DNA of 64,000 bases from Sedimentitalea sp039941015. Lineage in GTDB: Bacteria; Pseudomonadota; Alphaproteobacteria; Rhodobacterales; Rhodobacteraceae. Shown here in pieces: positions 17,646-24,939 of the stretch. The notes under the pieces were generated by a model. That model was not told the origin of the DNA. It did not search any database and was given only the letters and a program-made list of their open reading frames with translations. Numbering within the stretch: the stretch's first letter is position 1; each line of letters starts with the position of its first letter. Location: NCBI RefSeq assembly GCF_039941015.1, contig NZ_JBDVFI010000053.1; one strand, given 5' to 3'. The position numbers were made by a program, and so were the translations under genes.

Positions 17646-18410
17646 ATGAGTGACCCCATCCGACCCTATGGTGCCCCGGGTGAGAATATTGCGCGTGGCG
17701 GCAAGGCACTTTACGGCGCACCGCTTGGCATCCTGATGCTTGAGGCGCGATTTGCCCGTACCTATGGAGAAATGGGTCATGCCGGAACATGGCCGTTCCC
17801 GGTGGTCTATCGCATTGTGCGTGGCGCCAGCCCCAATCGGGTTGTTTGTGACGTCGCGCGAGGGCTGCTCGATGATTTCATCGATGCCGCACGCGATCTC
17901 GTGGACCTGGGTGCCGAGGCGATCACGACAAATTGCGGCTTTCTGTCGATCTATCAGCGTGAACTGGCGGCTACGGTGGGCGTGCCGGTGGCGACGTCTT
18001 CGATGATGCAGGTGCCCTGGGTGCAGGCGACCCTGCCACCGGGCAAACGGTGCGGGATCGTGACGATCAATGGCGCCGGTTTGACTCCTGCGCATCTGGA
18101 GGGGATCGGCGTGCCACTCGACACGCCCGTTACCGGGACCGAAGCCGGACTGGAGTTTTACCGCACCATCATCAAGGCCGAGAAGGATGATCTAGATCTG
18201 GCGCTGGCCTGTGCTGATGTGGTGGCGGCGGCAAATCGGTTGGTGGCCGAAAACCCGGATGTTGGAGCTATCGTTTTGGAATGCACGAATATGTCGCCCT
18301 ACAGCGCGGCGGTGCAAGCGGCGACCGGGCTGCCGGTGTATGATATCTATTCCATGGTCACCTGGTTTCACGCGGGATTGCGACCACGCCGTTTTGCGCC
18401 CGGCGGTTAA
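17646..18410 (+). CDS. Aspartate/glutamate racemase family protein
   Basis: A 254-residue protein of the Asp/Glu racemase superfamily, cofactor-independent enzymes using two Cys as acid and base. The two Cys are present in ITTNCGFLS and VLECTNMSPY. The superfamily also contains maleate isomerase, arylmalonate decarboxylase and hydantoin racemase, so racemisation is not certain. The gene starts two bases after the DadA-like stop and is the last of the AcnX operon. It ends two bases from the convergent glyoxalase-like gene. With the DadA-like enzyme next door, inversion of an amino acid before oxidation is a natural reading (inference). Confidence 0.88.
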   Translation: MSDPIRPYGAPGENIARGGKALYGAPLGILMLEARFARTYGEMGHAGTWPFPVVYRIVRGASPNRVVCDVARGLLDDFIDAARDLVDLGAEAITTNCGFLSIYQRELAATVGVPVATSSMMQVPWVQATLPPGKRCGIVTINGAGLTPAHLEGIGVPLDTPVTGTEAGLEFYRTIIKAEKDDLDLALACADVVAAANRLVAENPDVGAIVLECTNMSPYSAAVQAATGLPVYDIYSMVTWFHAGLRPRRFAPGG

Positions 18411-18412
18411 GG

Positions 18413-19285
18413 TCAGGTTGGATCAAAAAGCCAAACGCCGGAGCCGAGCGCGGGATCAAAAGGCAGAGCGAGAGAGCCGTCCACCCAACACGCTCCGGGC
18501 CGATTCTCGAGAACAGACACATCCGCAAGCCCGATCCGCAAGCCGACGAAACAGGAGCAACCGTGATCGACCGGCTGGCCTACAAGGGTGGAGGCGTCAT
18601 CCTGTGGCAGGATCTCGAGCGCACCACGATCGAGCGGTATCCGCAAGCCCGCACCATGCGGTTCTGCAGGCCGGTCAAGGAAACGGGAAAACCGGGCGGC
18701 CGTCTCGGCTGAGTCTGGGGATGAAAGCACAATCGCTTGCAGTGATTGTGCGCCATTTGCATGTGTCGTCCAGCGTGGCTGCCACATGGCGGCCTCGTTG
18801 TGGTGAGTCAATATCTGCACGCGGCCTTCGGGCATGACACCGGCGGCAAGCCGCGCAACGGAAAAGGCGGCGTTTTCGACACCGGTTTCCGTCTCAACGT
18901 CGCGTGAGAAATGCACCAGCGGGCGCATGTTGTGACCCGCCGCCGAAAGCTCCGTATGCCGTGCCGCAGCATCCGCCACGCCAAAGGCCGCCAGATGCAG
19001 ACCTGCACGGTGATCGAGCGCTGCGAGGAATTCGCGTCCGATGGGCGTGTCGGTGGTATGAACGAGGACCTCTATATACCCCTCAGGCAGCATGACGCAG
19101 ATATTGCCAGTTCCGGTAAGCCGCGACTCGCCGGTTTGCGGGTCAGGCTGGACCTGTGCGGAAAACGGAGTGACCGTGAAGCCGAGCTCTTCAAGCGCAG
19201 CCCGCGCTGCGTCAGGATCCGCTACGAAATGCCCGGAATGGTCGAGAGACACCTCGTTTGCGTGGGGAAGATTAGCTGTTTTCAT
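18413..19285 (-). CDS. Glyoxalase-like (VOC superfamily) protein
   Basis: A 290-residue protein with two vicinal-oxygen-chelate-like halves. The first starts at VSLDHSGHFVADPDAARAAL and the second near QSLQAIVLSSPDSAETAARF, as in the Glyoxalase_3 type. Metal ligands cannot be assigned with confidence. I chose ATG 19285 (MKTANLPHANEV) with AGGAAA upstream; the longer frame runs into the operator at 19356. It diverges from tctC and shares its promoter region, and so belongs to the same regulon. The reaction is unknown. Confidence 0.82.
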   Translation of the reverse strand: MKTANLPHANEVSLDHSGHFVADPDAARAALEELGFTVTPFSAQVQPDPQTGESRLTGTGNICVMLPEGYIEVLVHTTDTPIGREFLAALDHRAGLHLAAFGVADAAARHTELSAAGHNMRPLVHFSRDVETETGVENAAFSVARLAAGVMPEGRVQILTHHNEAAMWQPRWTTHANGAQSLQAIVLSSPDSAETAARFSRFLDRPAEPHGAGLRIPLDRGALEILPQDDASTLVGQPVDHGCSCFVGLRIGLADVSVLENRPGACWVDGSLALPFDPALGSGVWLFDPT

Positions 19286-19355
19286 GGGCGATTTCCTGAC
19301 AATAGAAGCCTGTATTATTAGGTCTCTGGAAAAACCGTTGCAATGCACTCTTAGC

Positions 19356-19375
19356 TGTATATTGTGTTGTATACA
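19356..19375. promoter_or_regulatory. 20-bp operator between the glyoxalase-like gene and tctC
   Basis: TGTATATT at 19356 and TGTATACA at 19368, 12 bases apart, the best-conserved copy together with that at 10674. It lies 70 bases before the minus-strand glyoxalase-like start and 87 bases before tctC, so it may govern both. Confidence 0.68.
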
Positions 19376-19462
19376 AATGGTGTCTCGCTCTGGCGGGAAA
19401 GCCATGACTCTGCGGACCCGGAGCGCCGGACCTCCGCACCAACACAACTAAGAGGTTCATAC

Positions 19463-20446
19463 ATGACTTTCACAAAAGGTCTCCGCACAGCTCTGTCTGG
19501 CGCTGCGATTCTTGTCGCCGGCACGCTGGCCGCCGATGCACAGGATTTCCCCAAGAAGGACATCACTCACATCATGCCGTGGAGCGCGGGTGGTGGCACC
19601 GACACCGTAATGCGCACCTTCTTGCAATATGCGGAAGAGCCGCTTGGCGTGGGCATCCGTACACAGAACGTCACTGGCGCACAGTCTGGCGTTGGCACCC
19701 TGCGTCTTATGAAGTCGCGCCCGGATGGTTATACCATCGGTTCGCTGACCTGGGACAGCATGATCACCGTGCCCTACAAGAATCTCGTGCCAGGGTATGA
19801 CACTGCGTCGCTGAGCTATCTTGCCAATGTGACGCTCTATCCCACGGTGCTTGCTGTAAACGCCGATACCGGATGGGAAACACTGGACGACTTTATCGCC
19901 GCTGCAAATGCAGCACCGGGCGAGGTAACAGTTTCCGACTCGGGCATTGGTGGTATCTGGCACCTGCACGCGCTCGACATGGCAGAGCAACTGGGTGTTG
20001 AATTGAACCACGTTCCTTTCCCGAATGGCTCGGCAGAACAGCGTGAGGCGCTGATTTCGGGTGAGAACGATGCAGCAAGCCTGAGCTATGCCACAGTCTC
20101 GTCTGCTGCTGATGCAGGTCAGGTAAAGGTGCTGGCGGTCATGGGTGCGGAACGTGATCCGAGCCTGCCTGACGTGCCCACATTTACGGAACTGGGGTAT
20201 GATGTGATCTGGGGCGGCATGCGCGTGCTGGCGGTTCCGGCAGAGACGCCTGACGAGATCAAACAAACCCTGACCACCGCATTCAAGGCCGCCTATGACA
20301 ATCCCGAGTTTCAGCAAAAGTCGGCTGACACCGGGATGAATGCTTATTGGATGGATGGGGCAGAGACCGAAGCCTATGTCGAGCGTACACAGACACGTGC
20401 GCTGAAGCTGCTGGACAAGTTGAAGTCCGAGGGCGTACTGGAATAA
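19463..20446 (+). CDS. tctC: Tripartite tricarboxylate transporter substrate-binding protein (TctC family)
   Basis: A 327-residue periplasmic binding protein of the TctC/BugT family, which catch di- and tricarboxylates or related acids. The Sec signal peptide covers about residues 1-26 (SGAAILVAGTLAADAQD). The conserved ITHIMPWSAGGGTDTVMR region follows, and the C-terminal helix is typical of the family. I chose ATG 19463 with AGAGG upstream. It is the first gene of tctCBA. The family gives a carboxylate substrate, which fits the AcnX and MmgE/PrpD enzymes encoded in the same regulon. Confidence 0.92.
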   Translation: MTFTKGLRTALSGAAILVAGTLAADAQDFPKKDITHIMPWSAGGGTDTVMRTFLQYAEEPLGVGIRTQNVTGAQSGVGTLRLMKSRPDGYTIGSLTWDSMITVPYKNLVPGYDTASLSYLANVTLYPTVLAVNADTGWETLDDFIAAANAAPGEVTVSDSGIGGIWHLHALDMAEQLGVELNHVPFPNGSAEQREALISGENDAASLSYATVSSAADAGQVKVLAVMGAERDPSLPDVPTFTELGYDVIWGGMRVLAVPAETPDEIKQTLTTAFKAAYDNPEFQQKSADTGMNAYWMDGAETEAYVERTQTRALKLLDKLKSEGVLE

Positions 20447-20475
20447 GCCGATTTTCGACGGCTCTTAAAACACAG

Positions 20476-20504
20476 CGACCCGACCGTGCGACACGGCCGG
20501 GTCG
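20476..20504 (+). terminator. Stem-loop between tctC and tctB
   Basis: 13-base arms with one mismatch (CGACCCGACCGTG and CACGGCCGGGTCG) around a 3-base loop CGA. It sits 30 bases after the tctC stop. No T-run follows, so readthrough to tctBA is expected, with extra tctC message. Confidence 0.6.
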
Positions 20505-20545
20505 TCTGACAGGTGAACCCTTCGAAAAAGGCTCTTCCATTGACG

Positions 20546-21007
20546 ATGACCCGCCAGGCGCTTTTTGCGCTTTTCCTTCTCGCAATCGACGTGGCCTATC
20601 TTCAGCAGGCGCTTGAACTTCCGTTGCCGTTCGCCAGCGGAGAACCCGGCCCCGCGCTGATGCCGATGGTTCTTGTCCTCACACTTGGGATCGGCGCGCT
20701 TGGCGTATTGGTGCAGGAACTGCGCGGTACGGCGCGGCATGAGGATGACGAAGATGCCAATTTCAGCCTGCGCACCATTGCGCTGATCTTGCTGACATGT
20801 GGCTTTGTCTGGGCATTTGAACCGTTGGGATACTGGTACGCGACGCTGGCTTACGCCTTTGGTGTGGCCTGGCTTTTTGAGCAGGAGCGGCTTGGGGCAG
20901 CAAAGGCCCTGCTAACCTCGGCATTGATCTCGGTAGGGATCACTGGGGTCGGTTGGCTCTTCTTTGTCACTCTTTTCGATCTCTTTCTGCCCCAGGGGTA
21001 TTTCTGA
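20546..21007 (+). CDS. tctB: Tripartite tricarboxylate transporter small permease (TctB family)
   Basis: A 153-residue small membrane protein of the TctB family with about four membrane helices (first at LFALFLLAIDVAYLQQAL). The ALMPMVLVLTLG segment is typical. The start is uncertain: ATG 20546 is used here, a TTG at 20540 is better spaced from AAAAAGG, and a GTG at 20513 is possible but lacks a ribosome site. The stop overlaps the tctA start (TGATG), indicating coupled translation. Confidence 0.85.
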   Translation: MTRQALFALFLLAIDVAYLQQALELPLPFASGEPGPALMPMVLVLTLGIGALGVLVQELRGTARHEDDEDANFSLRTIALILLTCGFVWAFEPLGYWYATLAYAFGVAWLFEQERLGAAKALLTSALISVGITGVGWLFFVTLFDLFLPQGYF

Positions 21008-22497
21008 TGTTCGCCGATTTGATGGGCGGCTTTGCTGCCCTCGCCAATCCCGAGACCTTTCTGTATCTCGTAGGCGGCTTCCTCATGGGTCTCGTCTTTG
21101 GCGCGATACCGGGACTGACCGCAACTCTGGCCATTGCACTGCTTTTGCCGTTCACCTTTGCGATGGAACTGACCAATGCATTGGTGATGGTCATGGCGAT
21201 CTTCATGTCGGGCATCTATGCCGGGTCCGTCACCGGGATTACGGTAAACATTCCCGGTGCGGCATCGGGTGCGATCACGACGATGGAAGGTCATGCGCTC
21301 ATGAAGCGCGGTCACGGCGCCAAGGCACTGAGTCTTGACGCGCTGGCGTCCTCGATCGGAGGTGTGCTGGGCGCGGCGGTCCTGATGTTTGTGGCCGTCC
21401 CGATGAGCGAGTTCGCCCTGATGTTCCGCACACCGGACAAATTTGCGCTCGTCTTCATGGCCGTCGTTACGGTGGTGATTGTTGCCAAGGAATCGATCTT
21501 CAAGAGCATGGTGGCCGTCTCGCTGGGCCTGATGATTTCAACCGTTGGGTTTGACAACATGGTGGCGCAGGGTCGCTTTGACTTTGGCAGCGCCAACCTG
21601 ATCGAGGGTGTGCAGTTGCTGCCTGCCGTGATCGGCCTCTTTGCGATCTGCGAATTGTTGCTGCAGGGCGGTTCAAAGATCCGCGCGGCTGCCGATACGC
21701 CCGCATTCAAAGTGCGGCACAGGGACTTCTGGCCCGACTGGGATGACATACGAGAAATCGGGTTTTTCACCTATTTCAAAAGTTCGGTCATTGGCGTGCT
21801 GATCGGGATGCTGCCCGGAGGCGGCGCCTCGATGGCCTCATTTGTGGCCTATGCCGAGGCCAAACGCGTGAGCAAGAAACCCGAGGAATACGGGAGCGGC
21901 TCCCACGAAGGGCTAGCGGCGGCAGAATCCGCCAACAACGCCATGTGTGGTGGGGCCGTTGTGCCCTTGCTGACACTGGGTATCCCGGGCGATTCAGTCA
22001 CGGCGATCATTTTTGGCGTGCTGCTCATACACGGTCTCGTCCCCGGGCCCGGCCTGCTGACCAACGAGATGGCCACCATTGCGCCGATGTTCGCAGCACT
22101 GATGGTCGCAGCGGTATTTGTCTTTCTTTCGGTACTGGTTTTCGGGCCATATTACATCTGGCTGGCGCGAATGAATCGCGGCGTACTCTATGCCTTCATC
22201 GCCATGGTGGCGATGGTCGGCACCTATGCCTCGACCTATTCTGTGTTCCAGATGTGGATGGCGCTGGCGATCGGAATTTTCGCTTGGTCCCTCCGACTGA
22301 TGGCTTATCCATTGGTGCCGATGTTGATGGGAATTATCCTCGGTCCCTACCTCGAACTCTATATGCGCCGCGCTCTGATCACATCAAACGGCGACGTGAT
22401 GACCTTCTTCACCAGTCCGATCAGCATAGGTCTTTACCTCATGACCGCACTCTTCATCTACTTCCTGAGGTTCAAGGCACCTAAGACCGGCTCGTAA
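21007..22497 (+). CDS. tctA: Tripartite tricarboxylate transporter large permease (TctA family)
   Basis: A 496-residue membrane protein of the TctA family, the large subunit that moves substrate across the inner membrane using an ion gradient. About 11-12 hydrophobic segments are visible. Family signatures include GAIPGLTATLAIALLLPFTF and GMLPGGGASMASFVAY, and the LGIPGDSVTAIIFGVLLIHG loop. The start overlaps the tctB stop. The length matches the family norm of about 500. It is the last gene of its unit. The 184 bases to the convergent gene at 22682 show no gene and no clear terminator. Confidence 0.94.
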   Translation: MFADLMGGFAALANPETFLYLVGGFLMGLVFGAIPGLTATLAIALLLPFTFAMELTNALVMVMAIFMSGIYAGSVTGITVNIPGAASGAITTMEGHALMKRGHGAKALSLDALASSIGGVLGAAVLMFVAVPMSEFALMFRTPDKFALVFMAVVTVVIVAKESIFKSMVAVSLGLMISTVGFDNMVAQGRFDFGSANLIEGVQLLPAVIGLFAICELLLQGGSKIRAAADTPAFKVRHRDFWPDWDDIREIGFFTYFKSSVIGVLIGMLPGGGASMASFVAYAEAKRVSKKPEEYGSGSHEGLAAAESANNAMCGGAVVPLLTLGIPGDSVTAIIFGVLLIHGLVPGPGLLTNEMATIAPMFAALMVAAVFVFLSVLVFGPYYIWLARMNRGVLYAFIAMVAMVGTYASTYSVFQMWMALAIGIFAWSLRLMAYPLVPMLMGIILGPYLELYMRRALITSNGDVMTFFTSPISIGLYLMTALFIYFLRFKAPKTGS

Positions 22498-22681
22498 ACC
22501 TGTTGATGTCCGTCCGGCATTTGCGCGGCCTGTATTGTTGATTTGTGCATTCCCCTCAGGCCTGCCAAAAGCCCATCGTTTTCCGCAAATGGCCAGTTCC
22601 AATGAGAGCTGGTTCTGCACGCCCGGCAACGCCGCCGAAATCCTATACTATGCGGAACTACCCTCGTTTTTCTTTCGTTTC

Positions 22682-23740
22682 TTAGCGGATATCGCCTCGC
22701 GATGTTATTCGGGCTTTCTCTTCAACCTCAGATTTGCGCATCAGGTATACATGATCAAAAAGGTTCGTGACGACGCAGCAATGATTGGGAATGATTTGCA
22801 ATCGCTCGCCAATTTCAGGGCGCTCTGGGCAAGCTGACAGGTCAACAATGGCGTGCTCTTCGGACAATGCGGTGACAACGGCCTCCGGGTAAGCAACGAT
22901 GTGTCCGTGGCCTGCCGCGCCACAAAGATCAGCGGCCAGCGCCTTGGAGCCACTGTCCAGAATTGCACGATCCGGCGTCGGGCGGCTGACAACTGTTGCA
23001 AGAACGGTCAGCGCACACCGATCCAACGCGCCATGTCCCCAAGCCACTTGCATCCGATCGCCGTAAATATAGGTGCCCGGTCGGTATTCATTTGCGGCGG
23101 GGATTTCGGCAGCGCGCATCAGGTCAGGTGTTCCGCCGATCGAAATCCGTTCTGGCCGAAGGTCTGCCGCCGTCAGGGCGGTCATTGCTTCCACGAGCCA
23201 CTTCTGGACGTGTTGTGTCTTGCCCTGAGGTGGATAGCTCATCAAGCCTGCAAAGGTCAGACCGGGTGCGGCGTCTATGGACTTTGCCAGTTCGACGGCT
23301 TCTGACGCAGTTTGCACCCCGCAGCGCCCCGCCCCGGTGTCACATTCAACCAACACAGACAAGGGCCGCGACGGGTCTGTAAAGCGCGCCGCATAGCCCG
23401 CAATGGTTGGTGCGTTATCCGCTGTCACCGACAAGGCCGTGCGTTTGTGCAGTGCGTAAAGCCGCTCCAGCTTGGCATGTCCAAGGATGTTGTAGGGCAG
23501 GAAAATATCTTCTATCCCCCCATCTGCCATCGCCTCGGCCTCACCCAGTTTCTGAGCGGTGATCCCCACGGCGCCAAGTTCTTGCTGAAGGCGGGCAAAG
23601 CGTGGCAATTTGTGCGTCTTGACGTGTGGTCGCAAGGTCAAGCCATGCGCGTCGCCATAGTCTTGCGCCGCCCTCAGGTTGGCATCAACCTTGTCCAAAT
23701 CGATCAATACGGATGGGGTATCTATGTCATTGATATCCAT
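22682..23740 (-). CDS. D-threonine-aldolase / D-serine-dehydratase-like PLP enzyme (DSD1 family)
   Basis: A 352-residue fold-type III PLP enzyme. The PLP-binding Lys is likely Lys41 in RPHVKTHK. The C-terminal PNHCCVVTN motif carries the His and Cys that bind a metal in D-threonine aldolase and D-threo-3-hydroxyaspartate dehydratase. Members cleave or dehydrate beta-hydroxy D-amino acids; which reaction applies cannot be decided. The start has AAAGG six bases upstream and lies nine bases after the SDR gene, with which it forms a two-gene minus-strand unit. It is distinct from the AcnX regulon, and no copy of that operator lies upstream. Confidence 0.88.
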   Translation of the reverse strand: MDINDIDTPSVLIDLDKVDANLRAAQDYGDAHGLTLRPHVKTHKLPRFARLQQELGAVGITAQKLGEAEAMADGGIEDIFLPYNILGHAKLERLYALHKRTALSVTADNAPTIAGYAARFTDPSRPLSVLVECDTGAGRCGVQTASEAVELAKSIDAAPGLTFAGLMSYPPQGKTQHVQKWLVEAMTALTAADLRPERISIGGTPDLMRAAEIPAANEYRPGTYIYGDRMQVAWGHGALDRCALTVLATVVSRPTPDRAILDSGSKALAADLCGAAGHGHIVAYPEAVVTALSEEHAIVDLSACPERPEIGERLQIIPNHCCVVTNLFDHVYLMRKSEVEEKARITSRGDIR

Positions 23741-23749
23741 GTCAGACCT

Positions 23750-24505
23750 TTATCGAATTGCGTCCAGAAAGGGCAAGTTTCCTGCCGACAGGCCGGCATC
23801 GACGGCAAGTGTGGTCCCGGTGATACCCGACGCCAATTCCGAGGCCAGAAACAGAACCGCATTTGTCACTTCCTCGGGGGTTACGATACGGCCCAACGGA
23901 TAAATAGATTGCAGCTTGTCCAGAACCGTGGGGTTCGCCGCGAGCCGATGTTCCCACGCTCCGGTGCGAATAGAGGCGGGCGCGACGGCGTTGGATCGAA
24001 TGCCGTTTGGGGCCTCTTCAACGGCGAGGGCGCGCATCCAGGCCATCGTCGCAGCTTTGGCTGCCGAATAGACCGGATTGCCAAAATGACTTGTTGCATT
24101 ACAGGAAGAGATGAAAACGAATGCACGATTGCCAGTCGCAGTACGCATCGCCGGTAGCAGAGCGTGTGTAAGTAACGCCACGCCGTTGAAATTGCAGTCC
24201 ATCTCATCGTCGATTCCCGCAGCGGTCGTCATCGCAAGGGTTTCCTGACGGGTCCAGCCTGCGTTTGACACAACCACATGTGGGGCACCGTTGGTCAATA
24301 TCTCCATCGCGTTCTCGGTCATCGTCGCCTTGTCGCGCAGGTCAAAGAAATGACGTTCCGCGATATGCGGAGCAGAGAGGTCGGTCCCAGCCATATCGCA
24401 TGCGATGACCTGCGCACCAGCGGCGGCGAACCCCTTGGTCAGAGCGCTTCCAACACCGCCGCTTGCGCCGGTGATGACAACACGGGCCTCGTCAAATCGG
24501 ATCAT
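23750..24505 (-). CDS. Short-chain dehydrogenase/reductase
   Basis: A 251-residue classical SDR. The cofactor motif is TGASGGVG (residues about 11-18), SNAGW matches the NNAG element, and the catalytic residues are intact in FISSCNATSHFGNPVYSAAK. The sequence after the glycine-rich motif includes CDMAG, and an Asp there suggests NAD rather than NADP (inference). I chose ATG 24505 with AGAAGG upstream. It is cotranscribed with the D-threonine-aldolase-like gene and diverges from ridA, so it may oxidise or reduce a hydroxyl of an aldolase product or substrate. Confidence 0.9.
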   Translation of the reverse strand: MIRFDEARVVITGASGGVGSALTKGFAAAGAQVIACDMAGTDLSAPHIAERHFFDLRDKATMTENAMEILTNGAPHVVVSNAGWTRQETLAMTTAAGIDDEMDCNFNGVALLTHALLPAMRTATGNRAFVFISSCNATSHFGNPVYSAAKAATMAWMRALAVEEAPNGIRSNAVAPASIRTGAWEHRLAANPTVLDKLQSIYPLGRIVTPEEVTNAVLFLASELASGITGTTLAVDAGLSAGNLPFLDAIR

Positions 24506-24576
24506 CGTAATTGCCTTCTTGAAATTTCGGCGGGATTGGCGATGGTCCTTGCGAAAGCAACAGAGGAGCAATTTGC

Positions 24577-24939
24577 ATGATCAAGGAATTTTTCGGATCA
24601 GCCCAGGTCCCACTATCGCCCGCCGTTCGGGCAGGGGATTTCGTGTATGTTTCCGGGCAGGTCCCGATGGTTGACGGCAAGAAAGTCGAGGGTGGTGTCG
24701 CCGCAGAAACCCGTGCCGTTCTTGATAACATAGGCGCGGTTCTGGAAATGGCAGGTTGTGACATGTCAGATGTGGTTAAAACCACCGTATGGCTGCGGGA
24801 TCGCGACGACTTTGCTGCGTTCAATGAAGCATACGGCACATATTTCCCTGCAAATCCTCCGGCGCGTTCAACCGCAGAATCCCGGCTGATGATCGATATC
24901 GCGGTGGAAATCGAAGTCATCGCTTATAAACCGCTCTGA
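24577..24939 (+). CDS. RidA family reactive-intermediate deaminase
   Basis: A 120-residue RidA/YjgF/YER057c family protein. RidA hydrolyses reactive enamine and imine intermediates released by PLP enzymes or oxidases. The conserved Arg lies in PPARSTAESRL, and the C-terminal IEVIAYKPL contains the conserved Glu. SGQVPMVDG is the usual N-terminal element. It is encoded divergently from the SDR and aldolase-like unit, whose PLP enzyme could produce such an intermediate. Its last 16 bases overlap the end of the convergent flavin monooxygenase gene. Confidence 0.92.
   Translation: MIKEFFGSAQVPLSPAVRAGDFVYVSGQVPMVDGKKVEGGVAAETRAVLDNIGAVLEMAGCDMSDVVKTTVWLRDRDDFAAFNEAYGTYFPANPPARSTAESRLMIDIAVEIEVIAYKPL

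Noticed and set aside
22744..22751. GGTATACA, close to the TGTATACA half of the shared operator
   Set aside because: It lies inside the coding end of the D-threonine-aldolase-like gene, and there is no partner octamer 12 bases away.
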